Positions 42,735 to 50,821 of a stretch of 64,000 nucleotides of DNA are shown one piece after another. Every line of letters starts with the position of its first letter. Position 1 is the stretch's first letter. The stretch comes from Carboxylicivirga longa (GTDB taxonomy: Bacteria > Bacteroidota > Bacteroidia > Bacteroidales > Marinilabiliaceae): assembly GCF_050589825.1 (NCBI RefSeq), contig NZ_JBNGOZ010000012.1, positions 62,001 through 126,000 on the forward strand. The letters run 5' to 3'. The notes under the pieces were generated by a model. The model worked only from the letters and a program-made list of their open reading frames with translations, had not been told where the DNA came from and did no database searches. A program made the position numbers and the translations under genes.

Positions 42735-43640
42735 ATGACGAATCCAATAACCCAATTTCAAGCCACAGATATACCTGAACTAGCGCGTTTTTTGAACGCC
42801 TCTTGGGAGTATGACACAATAACAGAAACCTTACTCGAAGAAAAGTTGCAAGGCGATCCTTACTGGCTGCCCGAAGCAACATTTGTTTATCGGAAAGGCA
42901 ATCGTATTGTTGGCTTTATGCAAGGTGTGATGCGCGATATAAGAGGCACGCGCTATGCCTATATCAAGCTAATGGCTGTAACTGCAGAAGAGCGCAGGCA
43001 AGGGATTGCAACAGCTTTGTACGATCGTATTGAAAAGGTATTTGTGGATGCAGCGGCCGATGTAGTGCGTATCTACGATGTGCCCCTTAATTATTTTATG
43101 CCGGGCATTGATCCACGTTATACACCCGCTCTTTGTTGGGCCATGCGTAAAGGTTTTGTACGCTTTAGCGATACCGCTAATTTGTTGGTTGATTTGAACC
43201 AGGATTGGAATATGAGCCCTAGAGAACTGGCGCTGCGAGACGAGAATATTGAAGTGCGCCGTGCTAATCCTGATGATAAACAAGCTGTTCTTGATTTTAT
43301 TAAAGACGAATGGCAGCTGTGGAGCAATGAGGTGGAGATGGCTTTTGCCAATGCAGTACCATCCATTCACATTGCCTTGCTCAAAGGGGAGGTGAAAGCA
43401 TTTTCGGCACATAACGCCAATAATAAAGGCACCGGTTGGTTTGGTCCCATGGGAACGCATCCTGATCTGAGGGGCAAAGGCATGGGAGCCATTTTGTTAA
43501 AGCGATGCCTGCAGGATATGAAAAACATGGGGTTGTCGCATTCAGTTATTCCGTGGGTGGGTCCCATTGACTTCTATGCCTGGCACGCTAATGCTCGCGT
43601 GGATCGTGTTTTTTGGCGCTTCGAAAAGAAACTAAAGTAG
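42735..43640 (+). CDS. Tandem GNAT acetyltransferase
   Basis: A 301-aa protein with two GNAT folds. The first half (residues 1-150) has AYIKLMAVTAEERRQGIATALYDRIE, with the RRQGIA acetyl-CoA pyrophosphate loop. The second (about 160-301) has TGWFGPMGTHPDLRGKGMGAILLKRCL, with RGKGMG. Both loops are intact. In a peptidoglycan cluster it could N-acetylate an amino sugar or a stem peptide; the substrate is unknown. Confidence 0.8.
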   Translation: MTNPITQFQATDIPELARFLNASWEYDTITETLLEEKLQGDPYWLPEATFVYRKGNRIVGFMQGVMRDIRGTRYAYIKLMAVTAEERRQGIATALYDRIEKVFVDAAADVVRIYDVPLNYFMPGIDPRYTPALCWAMRKGFVRFSDTANLLVDLNQDWNMSPRELALRDENIEVRRANPDDKQAVLDFIKDEWQLWSNEVEMAFANAVPSIHIALLKGEVKAFSAHNANNKGTGWFGPMGTHPDLRGKGMGAILLKRCLQDMKNMGLSHSVIPWVGPIDFYAWHANARVDRVFWRFEKKLK

Positions 43641-43654
43641 GCGGGTATTCTGAT

Positions 43655-43770
43655 AGCTCCGGACTCTGGACCATCGGCTTCAGGATCTTTAAAATGTAAA
43701 TCAGGCACTTTGCACTAGGCACTAATCATATTGTAAACTCAGCTTCGGACTCCGGACTTCCGGTCTTCGG
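43655..43770. repeat. Intergenic degenerate repeats
   Basis: Iterated variants of CCGGACTC, CGGACTCCGGACTTCCGG and CTTCGGACT, and a block of GCACTTT, GCACTAG, GCACTAA. Different repeat words occur in the neighbouring spacers of the same cluster. No reading frame. Function unknown. Confidence 0.45.
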
Positions 43771-43785
43771 ACTAAAGAAAATATC

Positions 43786-45117
43786 ATGGAAAAAATCCCT
43801 GTAATACATGTAGGTATTCAGTTTAAAGAATCTATAGAATTCACCCTGCATGGCGCACACACAAGCAATGCGGGTATTGCGCTTAATGGCAGATACAAGG
43901 TCAAACGCGTTAAAGGTGGTCTTGAGCTTAGTAATGGTCATGATCGTATTAGCCTGCCTTCAGGCTCACTTATTAAGCCACAGGATAATGATGCATTTTT
44001 TACGCTTCATGATGTTACCATTGGCATTAATTTTCATTGGGAGCGGGATGAAGATCAGTCTTTCAAAGGAGCCTTGAAGCTTTTGGTAGATAAGGACCTT
44101 ATCAACGCCATCAATGTATTGCCTGTTGAGGACTATTTGATGAGTGTGATTTCTTCTGAGATGAGCGCCACATCATCCCTTGAACTTTTGAAGGCCCATG
44201 CGGTAATTTCGCGCAGTTGGTTGCTGGCCCAAATACAGAAAAATGAAAATATAAAGCAGAAAAATGATGAATATCAGTCTGTTTTTGAGTCTGACACGGA
44301 GTTTATAAAATGGTACGATCGTGAGGATCATCATCATTTCGATGTGTGTGCTGATGATCATTGTCAGCGTTATCAGGGTATTACAAGGGCCAATACGCCG
44401 GAGGTGGTTAAGGCTGTACGTGCCACCTGGGGTGAGGTACTCTTGTATGATGACGCTATCTGTGATGCACGATTCTCAAAATGCTGTGGTGGCATGGTCG
44501 AGCAGTTCGAAAATGTGTGGGAGCCAGTTAATCATCCCTATCTTCAGGCTTTTGTGGATAATGAGCGTAATCCAGAGGGCTTTAAGTTGGACTTGAAAAA
44601 GGAAGATAATGCCGAAAAGTGGATGCGTGGTGCCCCCGTTGCTTATTGTAATACCAATGATCATGCGGTATTGTGCCAGGTGCTGAATGACTATGATCAG
44701 GAAACCAATGATTTTTATCGCTGGAAAGTGAGCTATACGCAGAAGGAAGTGAGTGAGTTGCTTGCCAAGAGAACGGGCATCGACTTTGGTATAATACAGG
44801 ACATGGTACCTGTAGAGCGGGGCGATTCAGGTCGTTTAATAAAGCTTAAAATTATAGGTGATAAAAAAACGATGGTAATTGGTAAGGAGTTGGAGATTCG
44901 TAAAGCCTTGTCCGAATCGCATCTGTATAGTTCCGCTTTTATCATTGAGAAATCAGAGACCAACGGCGAAATCAACTTTACACTTGTGGGTGCCGGTTGG
45001 GGGCATGGTGTTGGTCTTTGTCAGATAGGAGCGGCTGTGATGGGAGCTAAAGGATATGATTACAACGCCATCTTAATGCATTATTTTAGAGGAGCAGAGT
45101 TGAAGAGAAAATATTAA
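43786..45117 (+). CDS. SpoIID/LytB-domain protein without signal peptide
   Basis: A 443-aa protein. The N-terminal region (EKIPVIHVGIQFKESIEFTLHGAHTSNAG) resembles the usual lead-in of SpoIID proteins. The SpoIID domain follows: INAINVLPVEDYLMSVISSEMSATSSLELLKAHAVISRSWLL with the catalytic glutamate (SSEMSA), a Cys/His-rich DDHHHFDVCADDHCQRYQG, FSKCCGGMVEQFENVW, and a final AGWGHGVGLCQIGAAVMGAKG. SpoIID is a lytic transglycosylase cutting glycan strands. This one has no export signal, unlike sporulation SpoIID, so it probably acts on cytosolic muropeptides or is exported otherwise. Confidence 0.82.
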   Translation: MEKIPVIHVGIQFKESIEFTLHGAHTSNAGIALNGRYKVKRVKGGLELSNGHDRISLPSGSLIKPQDNDAFFTLHDVTIGINFHWERDEDQSFKGALKLLVDKDLINAINVLPVEDYLMSVISSEMSATSSLELLKAHAVISRSWLLAQIQKNENIKQKNDEYQSVFESDTEFIKWYDREDHHHFDVCADDHCQRYQGITRANTPEVVKAVRATWGEVLLYDDAICDARFSKCCGGMVEQFENVWEPVNHPYLQAFVDNERNPEGFKLDLKKEDNAEKWMRGAPVAYCNTNDHAVLCQVLNDYDQETNDFYRWKVSYTQKEVSELLAKRTGIDFGIIQDMVPVERGDSGRLIKLKIIGDKKTMVIGKELEIRKALSESHLYSSAFIIEKSETNGEINFTLVGAGWGHGVGLCQIGAAVMGAKGYDYNAILMHYFRGAELKRKY

Positions 45118-45210
45118 AAGACTGAAGACAGAGGGCAGGAGACACAGTAAGAAGTATTGAAGTTGATTATTGCGCTTCAGTCCTTATACTTCATCATTAA
45201 GCATATTATT

Positions 45211-46500
45211 ATGAAACAAAAATCCCCCTGGGCCTGGGTGCCCTCCTTATATTTTGCCGAAGGAATACCCTATGTTGTGGTTATGACGCTGGCTGTTATC
45301 ATGTACAAAAAGTTGGATATTTCCAATACTGATATTGCTTTATACACCTCGTGGTTATATTTGCCTTGGGTAATAAAGCCATTTTGGAGTCCCATTGTGG
45401 ATACCATTAAAAGTAAGCGATGGTGGATTGTTACCATGCAACTATTGATAGGCGCGGGACTGGCCGGTATTGCCTTTACTATTCCTACAGCATTTTTCTT
45501 TCAGTCCACGCTGGCCTTTTTCTGGTTGCTGGCTTTTAGTTCAGCTACCCACGATATTGCTGCCGATGGCTTTTATATGTTTGGCATGGATGAGAGTAAG
45601 CAAGCTTATTTTATTGGTATTCGCAGTACCTTTTATCGCTTGTCGATGATAGCTGGTCAGGGGCTTTTGGTTTTTTTGGCTGGTCAGCTGGAAGAGATGA
45701 CGCTGTTTGGAAATGAAGGGCCAAGTGTTCCACTGGCGTGGTCATTAACCTTCTATATTATTACGGGAATGTTTTTGCTGTTTGCACTCTATCATAAGTT
45801 TGCCTTGCCCCACCCACCCGACGATCAGGATCGTGAGGTGAAGTCCTTCAATGATGTGCTGCGTGATTTTGGGCATACTTTTAAATCATTTTTTACTAAG
45901 AAGGATATTTGGGTAATTATGGGTATGTTGCTGTTTTACCGTCTGGGTGAGTCGCAGCTTGTTAAAATGGCATCTCCCTTTTTGCTGGACGCACGTGAAG
46001 TGGGCGGACTGGGCTTAAGCACCAGTCAGGTGGGTATAGTATATGGTACATTTGGTGTTATTTTTCTTACTATCGGAGGTATATTGGGTGGTTTGGTGGC
46101 CTCGCGTAAAGGCTTGAAATACTGGCTGTGGCCCATGGTAATCGCCATTAACCTGCCCAACCTCATGTATATTTATCTGTCCTATGCCTTGCCCGAATCA
46201 TTTGTAATGGTGAGTATTGCCGTGGCTATTGAGCAGTTTGGCTATGGTTTTGGTTTTACAGCATATATGCTCTATCAAATATATGTTTCGGAAGGTCAGC
46301 ATAAAACGGCCCATTTTGCCTTTTGCACAGGTTTAATGGCTTTGGGTATGATGATACCCGGTATGATATCCGGATGGGTACAGGAGATGATTGGCTACCA
46401 ACATTTCTTTATCTGGGTAATGCTCTGCACCATTCCAAGCTTTGTTATGGTAAAGCTGGTGAAAGTAAATCCTACTTTTGGAATAAAAAAGGCAAATTAA
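45211..46500 (+). CDS. AmpG-like major-facilitator transporter
   Basis: A 429-aa inner-membrane protein with about 12 hydrophobic segments. The opening PWAWVPSLYFAEGIPYVVVMTLAVIMYKKLDISN and LPWVIKPFWSPIVDTIKSKRWWIV are characteristic of AmpG/PAT-type transporters, which import anhydromuropeptides in proteobacteria. In Bacteroidota similar proteins with murQ and the kinase import MurNAc. The start at 45211 (MKQKSPWAW) is preferred to 45157. It ends in a strong terminator. Confidence 0.82.
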   Translation: MKQKSPWAWVPSLYFAEGIPYVVVMTLAVIMYKKLDISNTDIALYTSWLYLPWVIKPFWSPIVDTIKSKRWWIVTMQLLIGAGLAGIAFTIPTAFFFQSTLAFFWLLAFSSATHDIAADGFYMFGMDESKQAYFIGIRSTFYRLSMIAGQGLLVFLAGQLEEMTLFGNEGPSVPLAWSLTFYIITGMFLLFALYHKFALPHPPDDQDREVKSFNDVLRDFGHTFKSFFTKKDIWVIMGMLLFYRLGESQLVKMASPFLLDAREVGGLGLSTSQVGIVYGTFGVIFLTIGGILGGLVASRKGLKYWLWPMVIAINLPNLMYIYLSYALPESFVMVSIAVAIEQFGYGFGFTAYMLYQIYVSEGQHKTAHFAFCTGLMALGMMIPGMISGWVQEMIGYQHFFIWVMLCTIPSFVMVKLVKVNPTFGIKKAN

Positions 46501-46526
46501 AACATTGTTTGTTTGTGTGTAAAAGG

Positions 46527-46554
46527 AAAGCTGCATCCTTCGGGGTGTGGCTTT
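46527..46554 (+). terminator. Terminator with TTCG tetraloop
   Basis: AAAGCTGCATCC (46527-46538) pairs with GGGTGTGGCTTT (46543-46554), with three G-T pairs, around a stabilising TTCG loop. Lies between the transporter and the convergent repressor gene. Confidence 0.72.
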
Positions 46555-46576
46555 CTTTGCTTTGTTGTTTGTCATT

Positions 46577-47272
46577 CTACTCAAAGTCAAAGCAAACATA
46601 GCCCCGTGCCCGCCATACCTCCATCACGCTTTGACAAGGCAGGCTATAAGGGTCAAATAAGGGATTATCCGATTTTAGCTCCAATAAACCTTCCTCTGTT
46701 TTATGCAGCCGTTTAAAAACAACGCCTTCTTCGCGGGTAATAACAATGTGGGGTTCGCCCCATTTTAGTTGTTCCCAGTTTTGGGTGTATTCGCAAATGA
46801 TGTAAGCGCCATGCTTGATGGGAAGCATGCTGTCGCCTTCAATCTGAAACACCCGATAAGTTTGGTGTTGCGATAATTCGGCAAAAGGAAGTGAAAAACG
46901 GGGGAGGTCAGCGATAAATTCGGCATCGGCATAGCCTGCTGTATAGCCAGCCGCAGCTTTTACCGGTACCAGCGATACATGCTCGGCATCACTTTGTTCA
47001 TCCACCACAATGGGGAGGATTCTGATTTTCTCACCTTTCAGGTGTTCCGGTGTTTCTTTGTCTGCTTTTTGCAGATCAATGTACAGTAGTTCGTCAATTG
47101 TCCGTTTGTAGACCTCAATTATTTTTTCAAGACTTGATAGCTTGGGTTGCGACTGCCCCTTTTCCCACTTGCGGTAGGTAGATAGGGTAATTTTTAACTG
47201 ACTAGCCGCCTGACGTTGCGACCAGTTTTTTAGCTGTCGTAAATAAATTATGTTACTTGATATTTGGTGCAT
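46577..47272 (-). CDS. LexA/CI-like repressor (XRE + peptidase S24)
   Basis: A 231-aa protein with an XRE helix-turn-helix (residues about 8-62: LRQLKNWSQRQAASQLKITLSTYRKWEKG) and a C-terminal S24 domain with S148 in EGDSMLP, K187 in VVFKRLH and a likely Ala108-Gly109 cleavage site. Such repressors self-cleave on RecA activation and control SOS genes or prophages. It is not inside the prophage. Its target genes are unknown; a site CAAAAGTA (47302-47309) upstream resembles a promoter element. Confidence 0.85.
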   Translation of the reverse strand: MHQISSNIIYLRQLKNWSQRQAASQLKITLSTYRKWEKGQSQPKLSSLEKIIEVYKRTIDELLYIDLQKADKETPEHLKGEKIRILPIVVDEQSDAEHVSLVPVKAAAGYTAGYADAEFIADLPRFSLPFAELSQHQTYRVFQIEGDSMLPIKHGAYIICEYTQNWEQLKWGEPHIVITREEGVVFKRLHKTEEGLLELKSDNPLFDPYSLPCQSVMEVWRARGYVCFDFE

Positions 47273-47545
47273 TTGTGGATAAGGTGTTTTAAAATCCGGC
47301 GCAAAAGTAATATTGTTTATTGAAGATACTGTATGGAATAAGAAGAGAATGCTGCAAAAGAATGACTGGCTTACCAGTTAACCGAATACAAAAGTAGATA
47401 TTCTAATTCGTAGAACTGTATTTCTTACAAATGTAACTATCTGTAATATAAATTACTGAATTACAATGTGTATCTCCCACCCCTACTAGAACATTAAAGG
47501 CCTTGTTATGTTTTACACTTGTTACGCAAGCTAAAAGTAATGGTG

Positions 47546-48346
47546 ATGAAAGATAAAACGAATTCTTCCTATGCTGTTATTACAGGGGCAAGCAAAGGGC
47601 TGGGGAAAGCTTTCGCTTTTGAGTTGGCTCGTTTAGGTAGAAATATTGTATTGGTTAGTCTGCCTGACCAGAGACTGCAAAATGTTGTGGCTGCCATTAA
47701 AGGAACTTACGATGTTGAAGTTGCCTATTTCGAAACAGATTTTGTCTGCAGTGATAATATTATGGTTTTGTGTGAATGGCTCAATAGTAATTTCAACATC
47801 GATATTTTAATTAATAATGCAGGTGTGGGCGGCACAACCCGCTTTACCGATGTGAATGTTAATTATATAGAAACGATGATACAGGTGAATGTTACAGCAA
47901 CGGTTATTCTTACTCATCAGCTTTTGTCAAATCTAAAAAGGCAAGCTTGTTCCTACATCTTAAACGTTTCAAGTATTGCCGCTTTTTCACCTGTTGGTTA
48001 TAAAACGGTTTATCCGGCTTCAAAAGTATTTGTTCATTACTTTACTCGCGGTTTAAGGGCCGAGTTAAAAGATTCAAGTGTCAGTGTGAGTGTGGTTCAT
48101 CCAGGACCAATGGCCACTAATCCTGAAATTGAGGCACGCATCGAAAAGCAGGGTTTTATCGCTAAGCTTACCTTGTTGAAGCCTGAGAAAGTAGCTCGTT
48201 TTGCTATTTGTCGTTTGCTAAAGAAAGATTCTGTGATTGTGCTGAGTCACTTTACGTGGGTGGTATCTAAACTACTGCCCGAGTGGTTAACCCTTTATCT
48301 GATGACCCGAATTGTGAAGCGTGAGATGAAAACCCAACTCGCCTAA
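47546..48346 (+). CDS. Short-chain dehydrogenase/reductase
   Basis: A 266-aa classical SDR: cofactor motif TGASKGLGKAFA, NNAG at DILINNAGVGG, active-site S in NVSSIAAF and YPASK (Y-x-x-x-K). A C-terminal hydrophobic stretch (VIVLSHFTWVVSKLLPEWLTLYL) suggests membrane association, as in 17-beta-HSD12-like keto-reductases. The substrate is unknown. The gene is followed by an extended SDR on the same strand, a probable operon. ATG at 47546 is chosen from several; earlier ones are also possible. Confidence 0.8.
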   Translation: MKDKTNSSYAVITGASKGLGKAFAFELARLGRNIVLVSLPDQRLQNVVAAIKGTYDVEVAYFETDFVCSDNIMVLCEWLNSNFNIDILINNAGVGGTTRFTDVNVNYIETMIQVNVTATVILTHQLLSNLKRQACSYILNVSSIAAFSPVGYKTVYPASKVFVHYFTRGLRAELKDSSVSVSVVHPGPMATNPEIEARIEKQGFIAKLTLLKPEKVARFAICRLLKKDSVIVLSHFTWVVSKLLPEWLTLYLMTRIVKREMKTQLA

Positions 48347-48381
48347 TCATCAGTCATGATTTAAGCTGATATACTAGAAGT

Positions 48382-49353
48382 ATGAAGTCGGTATTTGTAA
48401 CAGGAATAAATGGTTTGTTGGGCACCAATCTTGTCAATTTTTTATTAAAAAGTGGGTTTAAAGTATTTGGTCTGGTGCGCCACATCAACTCCTATCAAGG
48501 GATGCAGAGCGAGCACCTGAAGATTATAAGGGGTACCTTGTTTGATGATCACACAACGGTTCTGTCAAAGGTAGATTATGTGATTCATATAGCTGCTGTA
48601 ACCGCACAGAATATTTTGTCGGAAACATATTATTGGAGGGTTAATACCAATGCCACCAAGCAGCTTTATCAAAACGCCATCAAATGCAATGTTAAGAAGT
48701 TTGTGTTTGTGAGTAGCGCCAATACCATTGGCTACGGTTCAAAGGAGAAACCGGGCAGTGAGGAGATGAGTTGGCGGCAACCCTTTTGTGATTCAATATA
48801 CGCTCAAAGCAAGAAATTGGCCGAGAACCATGTTTTATCTGGCAAATGCCGTATGAAAACCATTGTTGTTAATCCGACATTTATGCTTGGTGCTTTTGAT
48901 ACTAAGCCAAGCTCCGGCAAGATAGTGCTCATGGCATGGAAAAAAAAGATGGTCTTTTATCCGCCCGGAGGTAAGAATTTTGTCCATGTTGAAGATGTAG
49001 CCAAAGGAATTTTATATGCCTTGCAAAAGGGACGAAATCGGAATAGATACCTTTTGTCCAATGAAAACTTGTCTTATTACGAGTTTTTTCAAAAGCTTAA
49101 TAGGGTATGTCAGCAAAAGCCTGTTATGGTAAAAGTTCCAAAGGTGATTTTATTGGCGCTTGGTCATTTGGGCGATTTTCTGCGACGTGCGAATGTCGCT
49201 ACAAGTCTGAGTTCTGTGAATATGCGCACATTGTGCATCAATAACTATTATACAAACCATAAGTCCGCCAGTGAGTTAGATTTGAGTTATCAGCCTGTTG
49301 ATAAAGCCATAGAAGATGCAATAAGCTATTTCGAACACGGAGTTTCTACGTAA
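48382..49353 (+). CDS. Extended SDR: NAD-dependent epimerase/dehydratase
   Basis: A 323-aa protein with TGINGLLGTNLV cofactor motif, YAQSK active-site tetrad and VSSANTIG. The pattern (GLVRH, VYHIAA-like VIHIAAVTAQ, FVHVEDVAKGI) matches the dihydroflavonol-reductase/HpnA type of extended SDR. With the preceding SDR it forms a two-gene unit of unknown lipid or sugar substrate. A terminator follows. Confidence 0.82.
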   Translation: MKSVFVTGINGLLGTNLVNFLLKSGFKVFGLVRHINSYQGMQSEHLKIIRGTLFDDHTTVLSKVDYVIHIAAVTAQNILSETYYWRVNTNATKQLYQNAIKCNVKKFVFVSSANTIGYGSKEKPGSEEMSWRQPFCDSIYAQSKKLAENHVLSGKCRMKTIVVNPTFMLGAFDTKPSSGKIVLMAWKKKMVFYPPGGKNFVHVEDVAKGILYALQKGRNRNRYLLSNENLSYYEFFQKLNRVCQQKPVMVKVPKVILLALGHLGDFLRRANVATSLSSVNMRTLCINNYYTNHKSASELDLSYQPVDKAIEDAISYFEHGVST

Positions 49354-49387
49354 ATGCTTATCTGCCTAAAAAACCGGGTTTTGTGTT

Positions 49388-49420
49388 GAAAAGCATCGAA
49401 TCAAACCGGGCTTTTCTTAT
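49388..49420 (+). terminator. Terminator after epimerase
   Basis: GAAAAGC (49388-49394) pairs with GCTTTTC (49410-49416), followed by a T-rich stretch. The stem is AT-rich. Confidence 0.45.
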
Positions 49421-49431
49421 TTTCGGTGTTC

Positions 49432-49767
49432 ATGGTTAAACTTTTTAGTATTAGTTTTGCGCTCGTGAATCATCAGTCGCAACATATCAATCGTAAATCT
49501 GTTAGCCGCTTTAAAAAGTGGAGCCGTAAAGGTTACGCCATTTTCGGATCGCTGGGGCATGTCGTGCACATTGGCCGTCTGTCGGTTGATTTGGTGCAAT
49601 GGATTGGGCAAATTGTGTTGCATGTTGAAACAACGCTCCAACAAGCGCTAAAGCTGGAGCAGGACGATGATGATGACTTGAAGGAACTCAATGAAGAGGC
49701 ATTGCTTACATTGGTTTTAGAAACGAATGATGTGGCATGTGCCGTAATCTATAACGAACATTATTAA
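49432..49767 (+). CDS. Hypothetical protein upstream of biotin operon
   Basis: A 111-aa protein starting MVKLFSISFALVNHQSQ with a basic middle (RFKKWSRKGYAIFGSLGHVVHIGRL) and an acidic C-terminus (EQDDDDDLKELNEEALL). No family recognised. It lies between the epimerase terminator and the terminator in front of bioB, so it is monocistronic. Confidence 0.5.
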   Translation: MVKLFSISFALVNHQSQHINRKSVSRFKKWSRKGYAIFGSLGHVVHIGRLSVDLVQWIGQIVLHVETTLQQALKLEQDDDDDLKELNEEALLTLVLETNDVACAVIYNEHY

Positions 49768-49768
49768 C

Positions 49769-49806
49769 AACCGTCAACAGGGCTAATCCTTGTTGGCGGT
49801 TTTTTA
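49769..49806 (+). terminator. Terminator before bioB
   Basis: AACCGTCAACAGG (49769-49781) pairs with CCTTGTTGGCGGTT (49788-49801), followed by T's. It lies immediately before the bioB start and may act as a terminator or as an attenuator for the biotin operon. Confidence 0.68.
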
Positions 49807-49816
49807 TTTGATGCAT

Positions 49817-50809
49817 ATGGTACAAGAGATTACCGAACGAATTCTACAAGGCGGAGCGCTTACGCACGCGGAAGCCTTGGCCTTGGTTCATCTGGAGGAT
49901 AAAGAGGAGCTTTATAGAGCAGCCGATGCGCTGCGTCGCCATTTTAAGGGCGATTTTATGGAAATGTGCTCCATCATGAATGCCAAATCGGGCAAGTGCA
50001 CACAGGACTGTAAATGGTGCTCACAATCCATGTTTCATAATACCCATGTGGAGGAGTATGAGTTGGTTGATTTGCAGGAAGCCGAGCAGCTGGCTGAGGA
50101 AAATGCCGGTAAAGGGGTTTATCGGTTTTCGTTGGTGACCAGTGGGCGAGCTATTTCTAACAGCAACCTGGATAAATTGTGTGGGGTTTACAAAAGCATT
50201 CAGCGTAAAACGCCCATTCACCTATGTGCTTCAATGGGCTTATTAAACCGTTCACAACTCGATAAGTTGCGGGAAGCCGGCGTGGGGCATTACCATTGCA
50301 ATATCGAAACCGCGCCATCGTATTTTAAAGAGGTGTGTAGCTCGCATACCATGGAAGATAAAGTTCGTACTATAAAGGCAGCGCGTGCAGCCGGGATGGG
50401 TATCTGTTCGGGAGGCATCATCGGCATGGGCGAAACCATGGAGCAGCGCATCGAAATGGCCTTTACGCTGTCGGAGTTGGAGATTGAGTCCATCCCATTG
50501 AACGTGCTGATGCCGGTGGAAGGCACACAGTTAGCGGGCGCAAAGCCTTTGTCGGATGAGGAGGTCTTGACCACTTTTGCGCTCTTTCGCCTGATTAATC
50601 CTAAGGCTAACATTCGTTTGGCCGGTGGTCGTAACCTCATTAGTCATATTCAGGATAGGGCTTTAAATGCGGGAGTGAGTGCGGCTTTGGTGGGCGATTA
50701 CTTAACGACTGTTGGTACCAATATCAACCAGGATAAAGAGGCATTTAGCGGTGCCGGTTTTTCGCTTGATCATGAATTATTGAAAGAAAGAACCTGTTGT
50801 AAAGCCTAA
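49817..50809 (+). CDS. bioB: Biotin synthase
   Basis: About 330 aa, radical SAM enzyme that inserts sulfur into dethiobiotin. The iron-sulfur motif is GKCTQDCKWCSQS (CxxxCxxC), with HLCASMG, YHCNIETAPSY, CSGGIIGMGETMEQR, LNVLMPVEGTQ and RLAGGR family segments. Starts at 49811 and 49817 are both possible. First gene of the biotin operon. Confidence 0.96.
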   Translation: MVQEITERILQGGALTHAEALALVHLEDKEELYRAADALRRHFKGDFMEMCSIMNAKSGKCTQDCKWCSQSMFHNTHVEEYELVDLQEAEQLAEENAGKGVYRFSLVTSGRAISNSNLDKLCGVYKSIQRKTPIHLCASMGLLNRSQLDKLREAGVGHYHCNIETAPSYFKEVCSSHTMEDKVRTIKAARAAGMGICSGGIIGMGETMEQRIEMAFTLSELEIESIPLNVLMPVEGTQLAGAKPLSDEEVLTTFALFRLINPKANIRLAGGRNLISHIQDRALNAGVSAALVGDYLTTVGTNINQDKEAFSGAGFSLDHELLKERTCCKA

Positions 50810-50821
50810 TTTGAGTTTGGA

